Of a stretch of 64,000 nt of DNA, positions 12,801 through 25,100 are shown one piece after another. The translations under genes were made by a program, and so were the position numbers. This stretch comes from Aradus depressus (lineage: Eukaryota > Arthropoda > Insecta > Hemiptera > Aradidae), in contig OY759215.1 of the NCBI GenBank assembly GCA_963662175.1, forward strand, positions 23,425,079-23,489,078. The letters are read 5' to 3'. Below the pieces are notes generated by a model. The model was given only the letters and a program-made list of their open reading frames with translations. It was not told the origin of the DNA and did no database searches. Numbering within the stretch: the stretch's first letter is position 1; each line of letters begins with the position of its first letter.

Positions 12801-15752
12801 GGCCGATGTAATCGACACAAAATTTAATAGAGGATTCAGAAGCCCCTACGTAAGTCAACTATTGATATTTAGCTCAATCTCAGTATGGTAGAAAAAGCGA
12901 AAACGTAATTAATTAATTCATTTGGGAAAGTACATCACCGACGAAAAATAAGATGAGATTTACCGTATAATGGGGATCCATGTGACGAGGCGGCCTCCAA
13001 GTTTGAGGTGATGACTTGAGAACTGGAGAAGATCAGCCAAAAGCTGACCCAGACTGTACTGAACCTTGCTGGGGATATGAGAGGGCAGGTGGGCTTGGTC
13101 TATCTTCTTGTCAGAACGAAGACAGCCGACACGTTCCATCGCTTCCCTCATACCGTAAGGAGCTTGTAAAAACATTTTTAAGCAGACAATATGACAATAG
13201 TTGCGTTAAATTACATTCTGATTATTTATTAGCTTAACATATTTCTTGTATGTAGTATACTACCAAGAAGGTAAATGAAAACACTGTTTTGCTCTCAAAG
13301 AACCAAAGATGAGGCATGAAGCAAGAGTAAGTAAAACATGTTATGTATATATTTTTTGAAACCTAAAGCATTGTATGACGAATATAATATCTAAGTCTTA
13401 ATTCAATCTTGATTTCCAATATGCATGAGGAGGGGCAAGTGTTAGTAAGCAGGTGACATAATACATTCACGGATAAAATCAAACAGACAGATCACATGCA
13501 TTTTTCACTGCATGGTGATAATACGAGTGAGTACTTTCTTTATAATATATTATTATAGCATGAATTTTATTATCTGTAAACAGTTTTTGACATGTAGATA
13601 CTGTAACAAAAACTAGAAACTGAGGAAATTAACCCTAACAGAATACGCGAAATTGAAATATACTCCCATCACTTAAGTGGACATGGAACGTTCTTTTACT
13701 CATTATAAATACATTTTAAATGTATGTATTTTCAAATAATGTTAATAATTAGAATTGAACGTTTTTCACTTTTTCTGTTCGGTTTATTTTTACTTATTTT
13801 AAATGTTTTGTTACAGTTAGTTATTATGACAAGCCCAGGCTTTAACTACGGGGTCATATCGACTACTAACAGAGAGCTCTTTCAAAGCTCTGGTAAACTT
13901 GAGCCGACTACTGTGGAGTCCTAAATTTTGCCTACCCAGGTTTATTCACCTAGGTTAGAGGTATTTAACCTTTAGCCTGACATCGCACAGCTCTTGACCA
14001 TCGCTTGACGTCCCATCCGAAAGACTCGGGTTTCGAACCCGCGATCTTGAGCTCAGTAGGTAAGCACCCTACCTCTGAGCTACCGGCGCCCTCATTACAT
14101 AAAAACCCTTTCCCTAGTGACTAGTGTTGATAACCCACAATAATTGTTCTACCTCTTTCACACCTGTTGCCTCAGTATGGCTCACATACTACCCCAACCG
14201 ATATGCATATTTTGACATTCAATTTACCCACTGAGTTTGAAGTGAAAATTAAATTTTTTTTTCTTAGTTAAGCGAAAGACAAAAATCTGTGAGCGACATG
14301 ACCAAAAACTACAGTGCATTCCGCTAATGCTCGGCACTGATAGCTCAAAAGTATTAAAATGATTGTTACTACCCACGATCTGTAAGGACAGCGTCAAGCA
14401 GGAGTCCAGGCCTCCAGAGGGGAAGAGATGAGTCCGCCACAACTACATCCAGGTACTGACTTTCAAGTCCATACTGTTTCATATTTGAAAGAACACTTTC
14501 ATTCGTCCTTGGTTTGTCCTATGAAACAAAAGTACCTGTAAGTAAACCACCTACAATTAATATTTAATATATATCATTTAGTAGACTTTGAGAGTAGGAA
14601 CACAACTTTTATTGACATTAATGGTTGGCGCGAAGAACTATTTTATCAACAATCAAAACAATCCTTTTAAACAACATTACGGTTAATATTAATTTAGCCA
14701 GCATAGAGAATTAGATGTCGTTATCTGCTGTTTTAATTAATTAACTGAGTGCTACCTGCTCTTTCCAGGTCTGACTCGAGCTGCTTGCAACCGGGTCACC
14801 TCCCTGCAGTTCTAAGAATTGAACAGCACAAATTGTTTGCAAATAAGGTTAAAAAAAATTAAGTCGCGCTTTTCCGTCTATTTTGCTGACTGGGACTCAG
14901 AATGCGCAAGCACGCTGCTTCCTGGAAAAGGATTCCAGTCGATCCAATTCACGAAGTATTCACCAGATTACTTACGATAAAAATCTAGAGTTGATGTTTT
15001 ATGCCCTCTTTCTTAATGTTAAGTTAGCCCTTCGAAAATTATAATCGCAGCTTTTTTAAGATTTGGCGATATTGAATTGCGCATGCGCCGAAGCAATACT
15101 GACGCTATTGCTTGAAGTTTGAATTCAAATCATTCTTTCTTATTTGATTAATCATTCTTGATAAATCCACTCTATCTACAAGTGCCTTAATCATTCAAAA
15201 ATCTTATAATTAGCCCGGTGATCGGGCTACAATATACTTGTTTCAACAAGTTAATATATATATATAAGTTTTGTAAAGTTCACACCGTAATTGCTTTTTA
15301 AAAAAATTGAACTTTATTTAACATTCACTTAACTGAAACTTATATTCACTAAGTCAGAAAGGAGGTGTTAGCAACACGGGAGCCAGGGATAGACTGAGGA
15401 TCCTGGGAAAGTGGAAAATGCAAGATGGGAAAGAATGTCGTAAACAATACTAGGAAGGAGTGATGAGGATGCAGGAATTATGATGGGGTGTACAATATTT
15501 GTTACTATAACTCCTCCACCCCTAAATTGAGGCATCACCTGGAAGGTGGTGGTGAGAAGGAGGGTGCCTTAGATCGACAGTTACATTGTGAACAGGCTGT
15601 CTGTCCAAGGACTTACCAAAGAATTTAAATTTTATAATGAAAAATATGATACTAATAATAATGAAAATATAAAGGGTTGAAGTCCAAATACCATATGGTG
15701 TCTAACTTTCAACGAGTACAGTTGTGTTAAGGTTAGAAAAAACAAAACAAAA

Positions 15753-15783
<31 letters not shown>

Positions 15784-18700
15784 CATTCTAAATAATTTTC
15801 AAATATTTACTAGTTCAATTTAAATTTGGAGTTCAGTTGGTTCTTTCGTTAGTTTGTGTTCTTATATCTTCATTCCTTTAAAATCATTTATTCTTATCAT
15901 TAATTTCCTTTAAATCTTCAACTTTTTCGTAAGTATTATTTAGTGAGTTAGGGATGAACGCTTCAAGCGGGGGTGAGGAGCCCCCGGGGAGTAGTGGTGA
16001 AGTGGACGATGGTCCATTAATGGAGCAGGAGGCAGCAGGAGGAGCAGGGATGGACTTGAGCCCGGGCCCGGTAGCTCCCAAGGCGGGGGGCAAGAGGCAG
16101 GCCGCAGAGGATATCCACAGGGGCTCGGCCAAGGTTCTCGTGAGCCAGCGAGTGGTCGAGTCTTCCAGCAGCGCAGCGGACCAATTACAGGTTGCCAATA
16201 AAATATCTAAATTACAATCAGGTAAGTTTAAGGACACTGATGTTGGTCCTTTCTGTGTTTATGTGGAAGGTTTGCAGGGAACTCTAGGTTCCATTCACCC
16301 GATGGGTTTTGGAAAGTGGATGTTCTCCAATAACTTTAAATATGTGAAAGACATCTCAAATATAGCGGTGGCAGGGAAAAATAGGTTCCGTGTAACCTTC
16401 AGTTCATCTGTGGCCGCTAATAGTTTTATAACGTGGGAATTTTTGAAGGAAAAACATGCATATGCGTTCATTCCGCGCCATTTAATTAATAAGAGGGGTG
16501 TCATTCGCGGGGTGGACACTTCCTTGGATGATGATGAAATTTTGCAGGTTGTGAAATCCCCATCAAAAATAGTGGAAATTAAACGAATGACAAGAGGCAA
16601 GAAAGAGGATCCGTCTCAGCGCATTAAACTAGGTACATGCGTTCTAACATTCGACAGCCAAAGACTGCCAGAATACGTTTATATCTACGGAGCTAGGTGT
16701 CCGGTGGCCCCCTACGTGCCCCCCCTTCTTCAGTGTTACTCATGTCTGAACTTTGGTCATGTCAAGGCGCAGTGCCGAGGCTCTGTGCGATGCGAGATCT
16801 GTGGGGACAAGCATGCCTCCTCCGAATGTACCTTCACCCTCCCCGTCTGTGTCCATTGCAAAGGTCCCCATAAGGCCACCTATCGGGAGTGTCCCGTCTA
16901 TGTCGCAAACCTCGAAAAGAAAAAACAGTCTGTTATTTCCACAACCCTCTATTCGACCGTTACTAAAAATAAATTTAACCTATTAGAAAATATGTCGGAA
17001 TTTCCTGTCTTGGACAGTAATTCAAATAGTTCCCCCGAAAACAAAAATAATATTGTTAATATGCTTAGCAAAAAAACTAAAATTAAAGTGAGACGATTTT
17101 CCCCTTACGCTGCACCTAAAGGCTCGCAGTGGCCTGTCCTTTCGACCCCTTCCTTACCTCTCCAGCCGATCGAGTCCAACCCTCAGGCGGCCTCCTTCAT
17201 GGAGAGGTTCGTGGAATCTCTGTCTAACCTAATTAGTAAGATCCAGAACTCCTCACTGTCCAAGGACCAGATCGTTGAGTTGCTGGCAATGACCCTGCAC
17301 AATTTGGTAAGCGACGGTTCAGAAAATGTGGAAAAATTTAAAGTAAATGATGATAGGTCCGTATCCAATTAATTTAATGAGTTCATTTCCAAAATCGTTT
17401 CAAGGAATGCTCAATTCACTGAAGCCTCTTTTCTTATTTGTAAATAATAATTCAATTTCCTGCGTTTATGGTTTTAGTTGTGAATTCCCTCTGGTTCTCG
17501 TGTTTACGTGCGCCTTTTTGGGTGTACTTACATACAAATCCATTTACATACTATTTAATAGAATTCCCATTCTTTGCATACTTCCATATTTAGTCTGTTC
17601 TCTTCTCAGTCCAGTTGGGCGATTTAATAAAAAATTAAATATTTATTATGGACAGTACTCTTAAGCTCCTTCAATGGAACGCTCGTTCTGCTGTAGCCAA
17701 CAAAGCCAGTTTGGAGTGGATGTTGCACAAGCACGGTATCGACGTGGCCCTTGTGTCTGAGACGTGGTTCAGGCCAGGAGTGTATGTCGGGTTCCCGGGG
17801 TACAATGTGCTGAGAGAGGACAGGGCAGACGCCAGGTCCGGGGTAGCGCTCCTCATTAGGAGTAGCATCCCCTACACCCAGATCACCAATTTTTACAAGG
17901 TAAGGAATGTGCTGATGGTAGGAGCGGAGATTAGGTTAGTCTCCAATTCTGCCATCAGTATCATCTCTATTTACAATGAGCCCAACAACCAAGTGGCAGA
18001 GGCAGACTGGGACCGGTTGTTGCGAGGCATTCCAAAACCTACCTTGGTTGGAGGTGATTTCAATTCTCACCACTATTCTTGGGGTTGCGATAGATGTGAC
18101 AAGAAGGGCAAAAATCTTTTAGCGGCTGTTGAAAACAGCAATATGATAGTTGTTAATGATGGCAGCCCTACTTATGTTAATAACGTTGCCCAGAAATGCA
18201 ACTCGGCGGTGGATGTCACTTTTTGTTCTTCAGGTTTGGCCAGTAAAGTGGATTGGGAGACATTGTCTGACCCTCACGGCTCTAACCACCTCCCCATTGT
18301 AATCACTTTAAATAATATTTCTATTAACAAAATCCTCGTCACACCCTTTCGAAGGTGGAACATTAGAAAAGCTGATTGGGAAAAATTTAGTTATTCCATG
18401 AATGATAAATTCAGGAGTTCAGACAGTAATCTAAATGAAGGGTATGACCATTGCATTAACGTTATAAATGAAGCAGCTGCAGAAGCAATCCCGAAATTTA
18501 GAAAATATATAAATCCCAAATTTAATCGTCCCTGGTGGAATGAAAACCTCAGCGATTTGTTAAACAAAAGGAAAGCCAACTTCAATAATTATAAAAAGAA
18601 TTCGGATTTGGGGAATCTCATGAAATATAAACGAGCGGATGCGGAATTTAAGAAGGCGGTAAAAGAAAGTAAAATTAATAGTTGGCGCGAATTTTGTGGT

Positions 18701-21700
18701 AGTTTGAACAGATGTACGCCTGTAAAAGAAATTTGGGACAAAATAAAAAAACTATCAAACAGGAAGAAAAGTAATAAGCCCCCTTTAGAGACGGGAGAGT
18801 GGTGTGTGGACTTCATGGAACGTTTGGCCCCTCCCTTCGTTCCGGCATGGGTGGGAGCAATGGACAGGATATCAGAGAGACACTTCCTAACAGACAGGTT
18901 CGAACTGGCCGAACTGAACATGGCGATCAAATCCAACAGTAAGAATACGGCTCCAGGGATGGACGGGATCCATTATGACATGATCAGGAATTTGCTGGTC
19001 ACAACCAAACTCCACCTGTTGAAGGCATTTAATGAGATCTGGCTTTCTGGGGTCTTCCCGGAGGATTGGAAGGATTATTTGGTTATCCCATTGCTAAAAC
19101 CGGGTAGATCGCACAGTGATGGAGCTTCATACAGACCGATAGCCCTGTCATCTTGCATGTTGAAGACCTTCGAAAGAATGGTGAAGAACAGGCTTGAGTG
19201 GTGGCTGGAGTCGCAGGACAAGATCCCATCTTACCAGTTCGGGTTTCGGAAGGGCAGGTCCACTTATGACAGTTTAGCATCCCTCACCTTAGATATCCAC
19301 ACTGGGTTTACTAATCGTCATCAGACATTGGGACTGTTCCTGGATCTCACAGGGGCCTATGACTCTGTTCAACTTCCTGTTCTAGCGAACAAGATGCTAA
19401 ATTTGGACTTGCCAGCCAGTTTTACTCACAGGATCATTAACTTACTCTCGAATAGACGCCTTCATCTATGGATAAACAGCTCACTGCATAGTTCCAGGGT
19501 TACAAATCTGGGTTTGGCGCAGGGGGGAATTCTCTCTCCCCTTCTATTCGTTATCTACTCCTTGGATTTGTGTCGATGTATTCCTCGCAACATAAGTATA
19601 TTGCAGTATGCAGATGATATCTGCCTGTATACCCAACACAAGACCGTGGATTCTTGCAAGGCAGGCTTGAACCAGGCCGTAACATCGCTGCTCCCGTGGC
19701 TGGTCGACAATGGTCTCAGCATCTCTCAGTCAAAATCTGCCGTTTGTCCTTTCTCGCGACAACATAGGTTCCCACTCGGGGAGAATTTAGCTTTAGGGGG
19801 ATTGGTCTTCCCTTGCGTGGCCAAGGTTAAATTCTTAGGCTTGGTTCTAGACCGGAAGTTAAACTGGAACAGCCATATCTCCTCCATAATCCAGAAAGTA
19901 GAAAAATATATTAATATCCTTAGACTAATAACAAACAGAAATTGGGGGGCAGATCCTAATATTGCATTACTATTTTATAGAAACGTAATTAGGGCAGTTG
20001 TGGACTACGGCTCAGTGTTCTATGGTGAAGCGGCCAAGACCAGTCTACATGGGCTGGATGTCCTTCACAACAAATGTCTGCGTCTGGCACTGGGCTTCCT
20101 AAACAGCACACCTGTAGATGTGGTACTGTGTGAGGCGGGGGAGATGCCGCTAGACCTTAGAAGGAGAATGTTGGCTGGCAGGTACCTCTGCAAGTTACTG
20201 GCCTCCGATAGTCCTGTCTATAGCAAAGTTCGGCAACTAACTGTACTTAACCTCACCTCATCTTACTGGGTTAGAAAGAATTATTATCCTCTTTTGCTTG
20301 ATAGTTTCCCGGAATACGCTAAGTTTGCCCCTTTCGTATACAGTTCTCACATTCTACCAAATTTCAATATTAATTTTCGTAATCTTCTTCATCACATTAA
20401 TATAACATACTTACCGGATCTCTCTGGTGTCCCTCCTTCCATGGTTAATGCGGTGTTCCAAGGGATCAAAAGGAAATGGTGGTCGTCATATGTACCAATA
20501 TTTACAGACGGATCAAAAACGACGAATGGTACAGGTTGCGCCTTTCTTGATGACGACAAAAATTTCAGTCGGAGTTTCAAACTTCCGAAATTTGCTTCTA
20601 GTTACACTGCTGAATTAGTAGCAATAAATGAAGCTTTGAAGTATGTCTCCCTACTCGATAGTGAACACTTTCTTTTAGTTACAGATTCATTGAGTGCCCT
20701 AACTAAGTTAAATTCCTGTTGCACAAACAAGTTATCTATCTATGATAACATAATAGCCGACATACTAGAAAACTATGCCGTGGTTATTGGCCAAAAGAAA
20801 AAAGTTGTGTTAATGTGGGTGAAAGCTCACGCGGGAATTAAAGGGAACGAGAGGGTGGACGGATTGGCAAAACTGGCGGTGGAGAGGGGGGAGCCTATAG
20901 GCAACATCCCGGCTAGCGATCTGAAGGAGGGTATCCTGACCTCCGTTCTGACAATGTGGCAGGACAGGTACCAGGCCTCTCGCAAAGGCAATTTCTTTAA
21001 GTCGATTCAACCCCATGTAGGAACCAGACCGTGGTTTAGAGACAAAGCAACATCTAAATTTGAGTGTAAGACCATATGCCGTTTAAGAAGCAACCACGGA
21101 CTGTGCAATGCCTACCTGAATAGGATTGGTCTGAGTGAGAGTTCTAGCTGCCGCCACTGCGGGGGCTACGAGGATCTGGAGCATATAGTGATGCAGTGTC
21201 CACATTACAGTGCAGAAAGAGATCTCCTTATGGAGAACCTAGAGAGAACAGTTGCAGCTCCTCGAACATACCTGGCTATTTTATCTGCTTGCAACAGCCC
21301 TCTTGTCAGAGAGGCGCTGTTAGTTTTTTTAAATTATGCTGGCCGCAGGGTCTGAACTTCGTATATATTCATTTGTCACTAGCTATTTATATGTTTTTGC
21401 CGCCCTTCGGTCTACCGTGCGCCGGTTGGCTGCGCGGTGGGTGGGTTGGGGTGCCGGCATCGGCTGGGGCTTCTCGGGGTTTCGAGTCGGTCGGGCACAC
21501 ATGGAGAACGGTGTACTGTATTGGTAACAACGGTATGAGTGATGGTCACTGGCGCGGGATTAAGTTCCCTCAAAACCTGAATCAGTGTATGAGAGATGGT
21601 CACTGGCGCGGGATTAAGTTCCCTCAAAACTTGAATCAGTGTATGAGTGATGGTCACTGGCGCGGGATTAAGTTCCCTCAAAACCTGAATGGAGTTATGT

Positions 21701-22068
21701 TACCCAAGTTGGAAAGTGATGGTTTTGTATTTCGGGGTTGTGTGCTCGACGGGTTTGGGACCCTGGTGGGTCGCGGCCGGTTCGGTGCCTCCGCTCCTCT
21801 GCTGTGTTGTCTTCTGGCGTCCTGCTCGCCTTCTGGCTTCCTGCTCGCCTTCATGACTGTGTTGTGTGGTGGCCCCATTCCTCTTCAGGGGCATTGCGCG
21901 TCCGTATCTTGCTTCTTTACAAAATTATTGCTATAAATTTAAGTTTTTTCTTATGATTGTTCTTCTTTAATTGCTTTGTCCTTAAACCAAGGTACCTGTA
22001 AAAAATTTTCCAAAATGATCATCATGGTAGCTGGCCGATATGCCTCAGCATAAGGCCATAACTGAGAG

Positions 22069-22103
<35 letters not shown>

Positions 22104-25100
22104 AAATACTAGGTATAATAAAATGATTCAACTTATTTTCTATCGGTACAATTGGGTTAGTATTTATAGTTCTAAGTGTTACGGGTTTTAATAATAAAGT
22201 GAAATTAGTATGTTGATTGGTGTCGAGACGTAACTTAAAGTTGTTGATGGTGTGTGGTTTTCCAGAAGAGTTGGACGAGTAGTGGAAAGAGATGTCGTTA
22301 AAGACGAGTTGTTCGTTGGGACTTAGGGTGATAAGATGAATTCCAAACAGCTGCCGCGTTTCAAGCGATGTCTCACTGGTGATTTTAATTTCTCCGTTGT
22401 GAGGGAAGATTGTAATAAGTTGGTTCGTGTCCGCAACAGGCTCTATAAAATTTTCTCGTATGTCCAAGTCGGTGTATTGACACGATGATGTGTTTTCTTT
22501 GAGGATGATATCTCGTTCGCAGGAAGGTTGATAATTTGATAGCAGGTCATAAGAACATTGGTAGCACTGTACTAGTTCACATTTACCAGTTAAGAATTTA
22601 ATAGCTAATGACTTATCTATAGGGATTAGTAAATAATTGATATTCGGTATAATAGTTGTGAATTGGTTTTCATGCAAAGTTGGGATAGAAAATAAACTAT
22701 ACATGTAATATTCGTTTTTTGAATTTATGGGGAGAGTTAGAAAGTAAATTATTTGGTTCACATCTATTTTACATTGTACCTTTACCAAAGTTTCGAAATT
22801 TAGTATATTCTTATAATCTAATGTGAAAGGTGTTTGATCTTTGTAGTGACTAGCTAATTTTTTTGATTTCATTGAATAGTTGGTGTGTTGTTATAATACT
22901 TGGATGCATGATTTTTAATTTGCAAAAGTGATTGAGTTTTCTACATCTTGAAGGACGTGAAACATTGAAAATAGGTGTGTTTGTATTTGATAGAATAAGT
23001 TTTTATAGTGAGAATTAAAGTATTAATTGTTTTATGCTAATTATAATTATGTTAAATTTATAACCTAAATTCTGAATTATTTTATTTCATAAGTATTTTA
23101 AATATTTATTCTACAATTATTTATTAGAATTAATTTTATTACTTATTTTCCTAACTACTTCTCTACTTTTTCCTCTTTTTTATTTCCTACTTTACTACTT
23201 AATTTCTTTTTCTTATAATTATTTTAAGTTTTCGTAATTGTTCTTTTTACTTATAATATGCTTTTCTTTAATTAATTATTCTTTTCTTTATTTTCTTTTT
23301 GCAACATTTGACCTAGATATTCATTCAGTGTCGATGTTGTCCAAGGTTTAATTATTTTAATTATTTATAATATAAATTTTTTTTATTTATTTATTATAAT
23401 TTATTTTTAATTATAATGATTTTCATTTCATTCTTTTCTTTTAATTAATTCTTTATTTATAATATTTCTTATTCTTATTTTTTCTTTTATTTATTTTTAT
23501 TTTTTATAATTATTTGTCCTTATTAACAATCGCCTAATGATATGCGCTCAAAGAAGATTGCTAATAACTCTTAATATAATATTTTCTTAATATTTCTCTT
23601 ATTCATAATAATTCTTGTAATTCTATCTTTATTATATTTCTAAATATCTTTTATTTCTTAATATTCAATTCTTTAATTACTTTATTTATTTTTATTTGAC
23701 TTATTATTAAATTTTTTATTTATTAACTTATTAATTAATTACTAGCTAACTTACGAACTACTGGTAGTTGCAGTTTAACGTCATGTCCTAGGACGATTTT
23801 GGATACAGTTTTACGTCATGTCCTAGGACGGTTTTGGATACAGTTTTACGTCATGTCCTAGGACGGTTTTGGATACAGTTTTACGTCATGTCCTAGGACG
23901 GTTTTTAAGAATTTCAAACTGTCTGTACCTAGTAGTAAGTCAAATCGTTCGTGAAATTTAAAAAGATAGAATTTTAAATGTAAATTGTCAATATTAAATA
24001 AATTTCCGCATGGGACAACAGTGCTAAATTTTTCATTACTTACTCCGTGAGCAGTTAAAATTTTGAAGGGATCCTTTTTTATATTGGTCTTAAAGAATTT
24101 TTGTGCGATCTCTGGGTTAACAAAAGACTTCGTGCTACCAGTATCGATTAAAATTTTTAATTTAAGGTTTGGGGATACTATGTAGGGGAGTTCGCTTTTA
24201 GTGTTTTCTGTCAGGTTGGTCAAATTAAAGCAGGGCTCTGCACCGAGGCCTTTTCCTCTAAAAAATAATTTTCTGTCATTGTTGGGTCATTTTGATATTC
24301 GTTCATGGTCAGTGGTTGTGGGTCACCGTACCCTGATTCGGCATGATAATCGTAGTCGGGTTGGTAGTCTGGTAAGATAAGATTTTCTGGGGTTTCTATT
24401 TCAGGATTTGGTTCTAAGTTGTTCAATTCTCCTATTGTATAGTTCTGTCTAAAGTTGGGTCTGGATTGAGTTTGTGCGGGCCTAGCATATCTTGTTGATA
24501 TGCTCATAGGTGTTGGTGTATATAATGGTGTTTGCCTACTTGGAAGTGGCGTTTGAAAGTTTTGTGGTCTGTTTGGAGTACTAATTGAAGGTTGTTGTGG
24601 TCGGAATGTGTTGAATGAGTGAGGTAACCTGGTTTGGTATGAGGGGTTGAATGACCTAGTTATCTGTCTGTGTATTGGCGGTTGATAAGGCATGTTGGGA
24701 CGCGGGCTGAAGGCAGGTCTCTGCCTATTGTCGAGGAAGGGTTTTTGCTCGAATTTTTGAGTGTGTGTGTGTCTTGTTTATTGTATTGTATGTCATTAGT
24801 CAGCATATTGAGAGCGGATTCTAAGCTATCGGGGTTCCTGGCCCTGAGGTGTGAACCGAAAGGCTCTTTTAAGCCTCTCAAAAGAACTCTGAGTGCGAGC
24901 TTCCTAGAAAATTCGGTTAGAATCAGGTGTTCTTGAAAATGATTTCTGTAATATGAAATTAATAAATTTAGAGTTTTTTGGATTTTTTGATAAAAATCGA
25001 ATGTTGACTCACTGTGTTGTTTTTGCTCGCACAGTTCTATTTGAAGGGTAAAGCAGTCCCTTCGATCTGCATAGCCATTGAGAAGAGCTTGTTTAAGTTC

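Larger units (their letters stand above)
15692..22098 (+). mobile_element. Full-length APE-type LINE with RNase H domain
   Basis: A 6.4-kb non-LTR retrotransposon inserted into the LTR element's env on the opposite strand. It has an 11-bp target duplication, two open ORFs, a 54-bp tandem repeat in the 3' region and an A tract of about 30. An internal T tract lies at about 15757-15783. ORF2 has APE endonuclease, reverse transcriptase, RNase H and a C-terminal zinc knuckle, placing it in the I-like superfamily; the clade is not resolved by eye. The coding part is clearly more GC-rich than its surroundings. Nothing obvious would prevent activity. Confidence 0.9.

Noticed and set aside
13990..14091. 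tRNA gene on the minus strand
   Set aside because: The A and B boxes are tRNA-like, but the same head is repeated at other sites joined to a common body, and no cloverleaf can be closed. It is a SINE head. The same applies at 33150-33234, 47320-47400, 29632-29705 and 11035-11100.
21196..21936. 246-codon frame after LINE ORF2
   Set aside because: It overlaps the ORF2 end in another frame and passes through the in-phase 54-bp repeats, which keeps it open artificially. No domain recognised.
23778..23906. CRISPR-like array
   Set aside because: The repeats are directly adjacent 35-bp tandem units with no unique spacers, in an insect retroelement.
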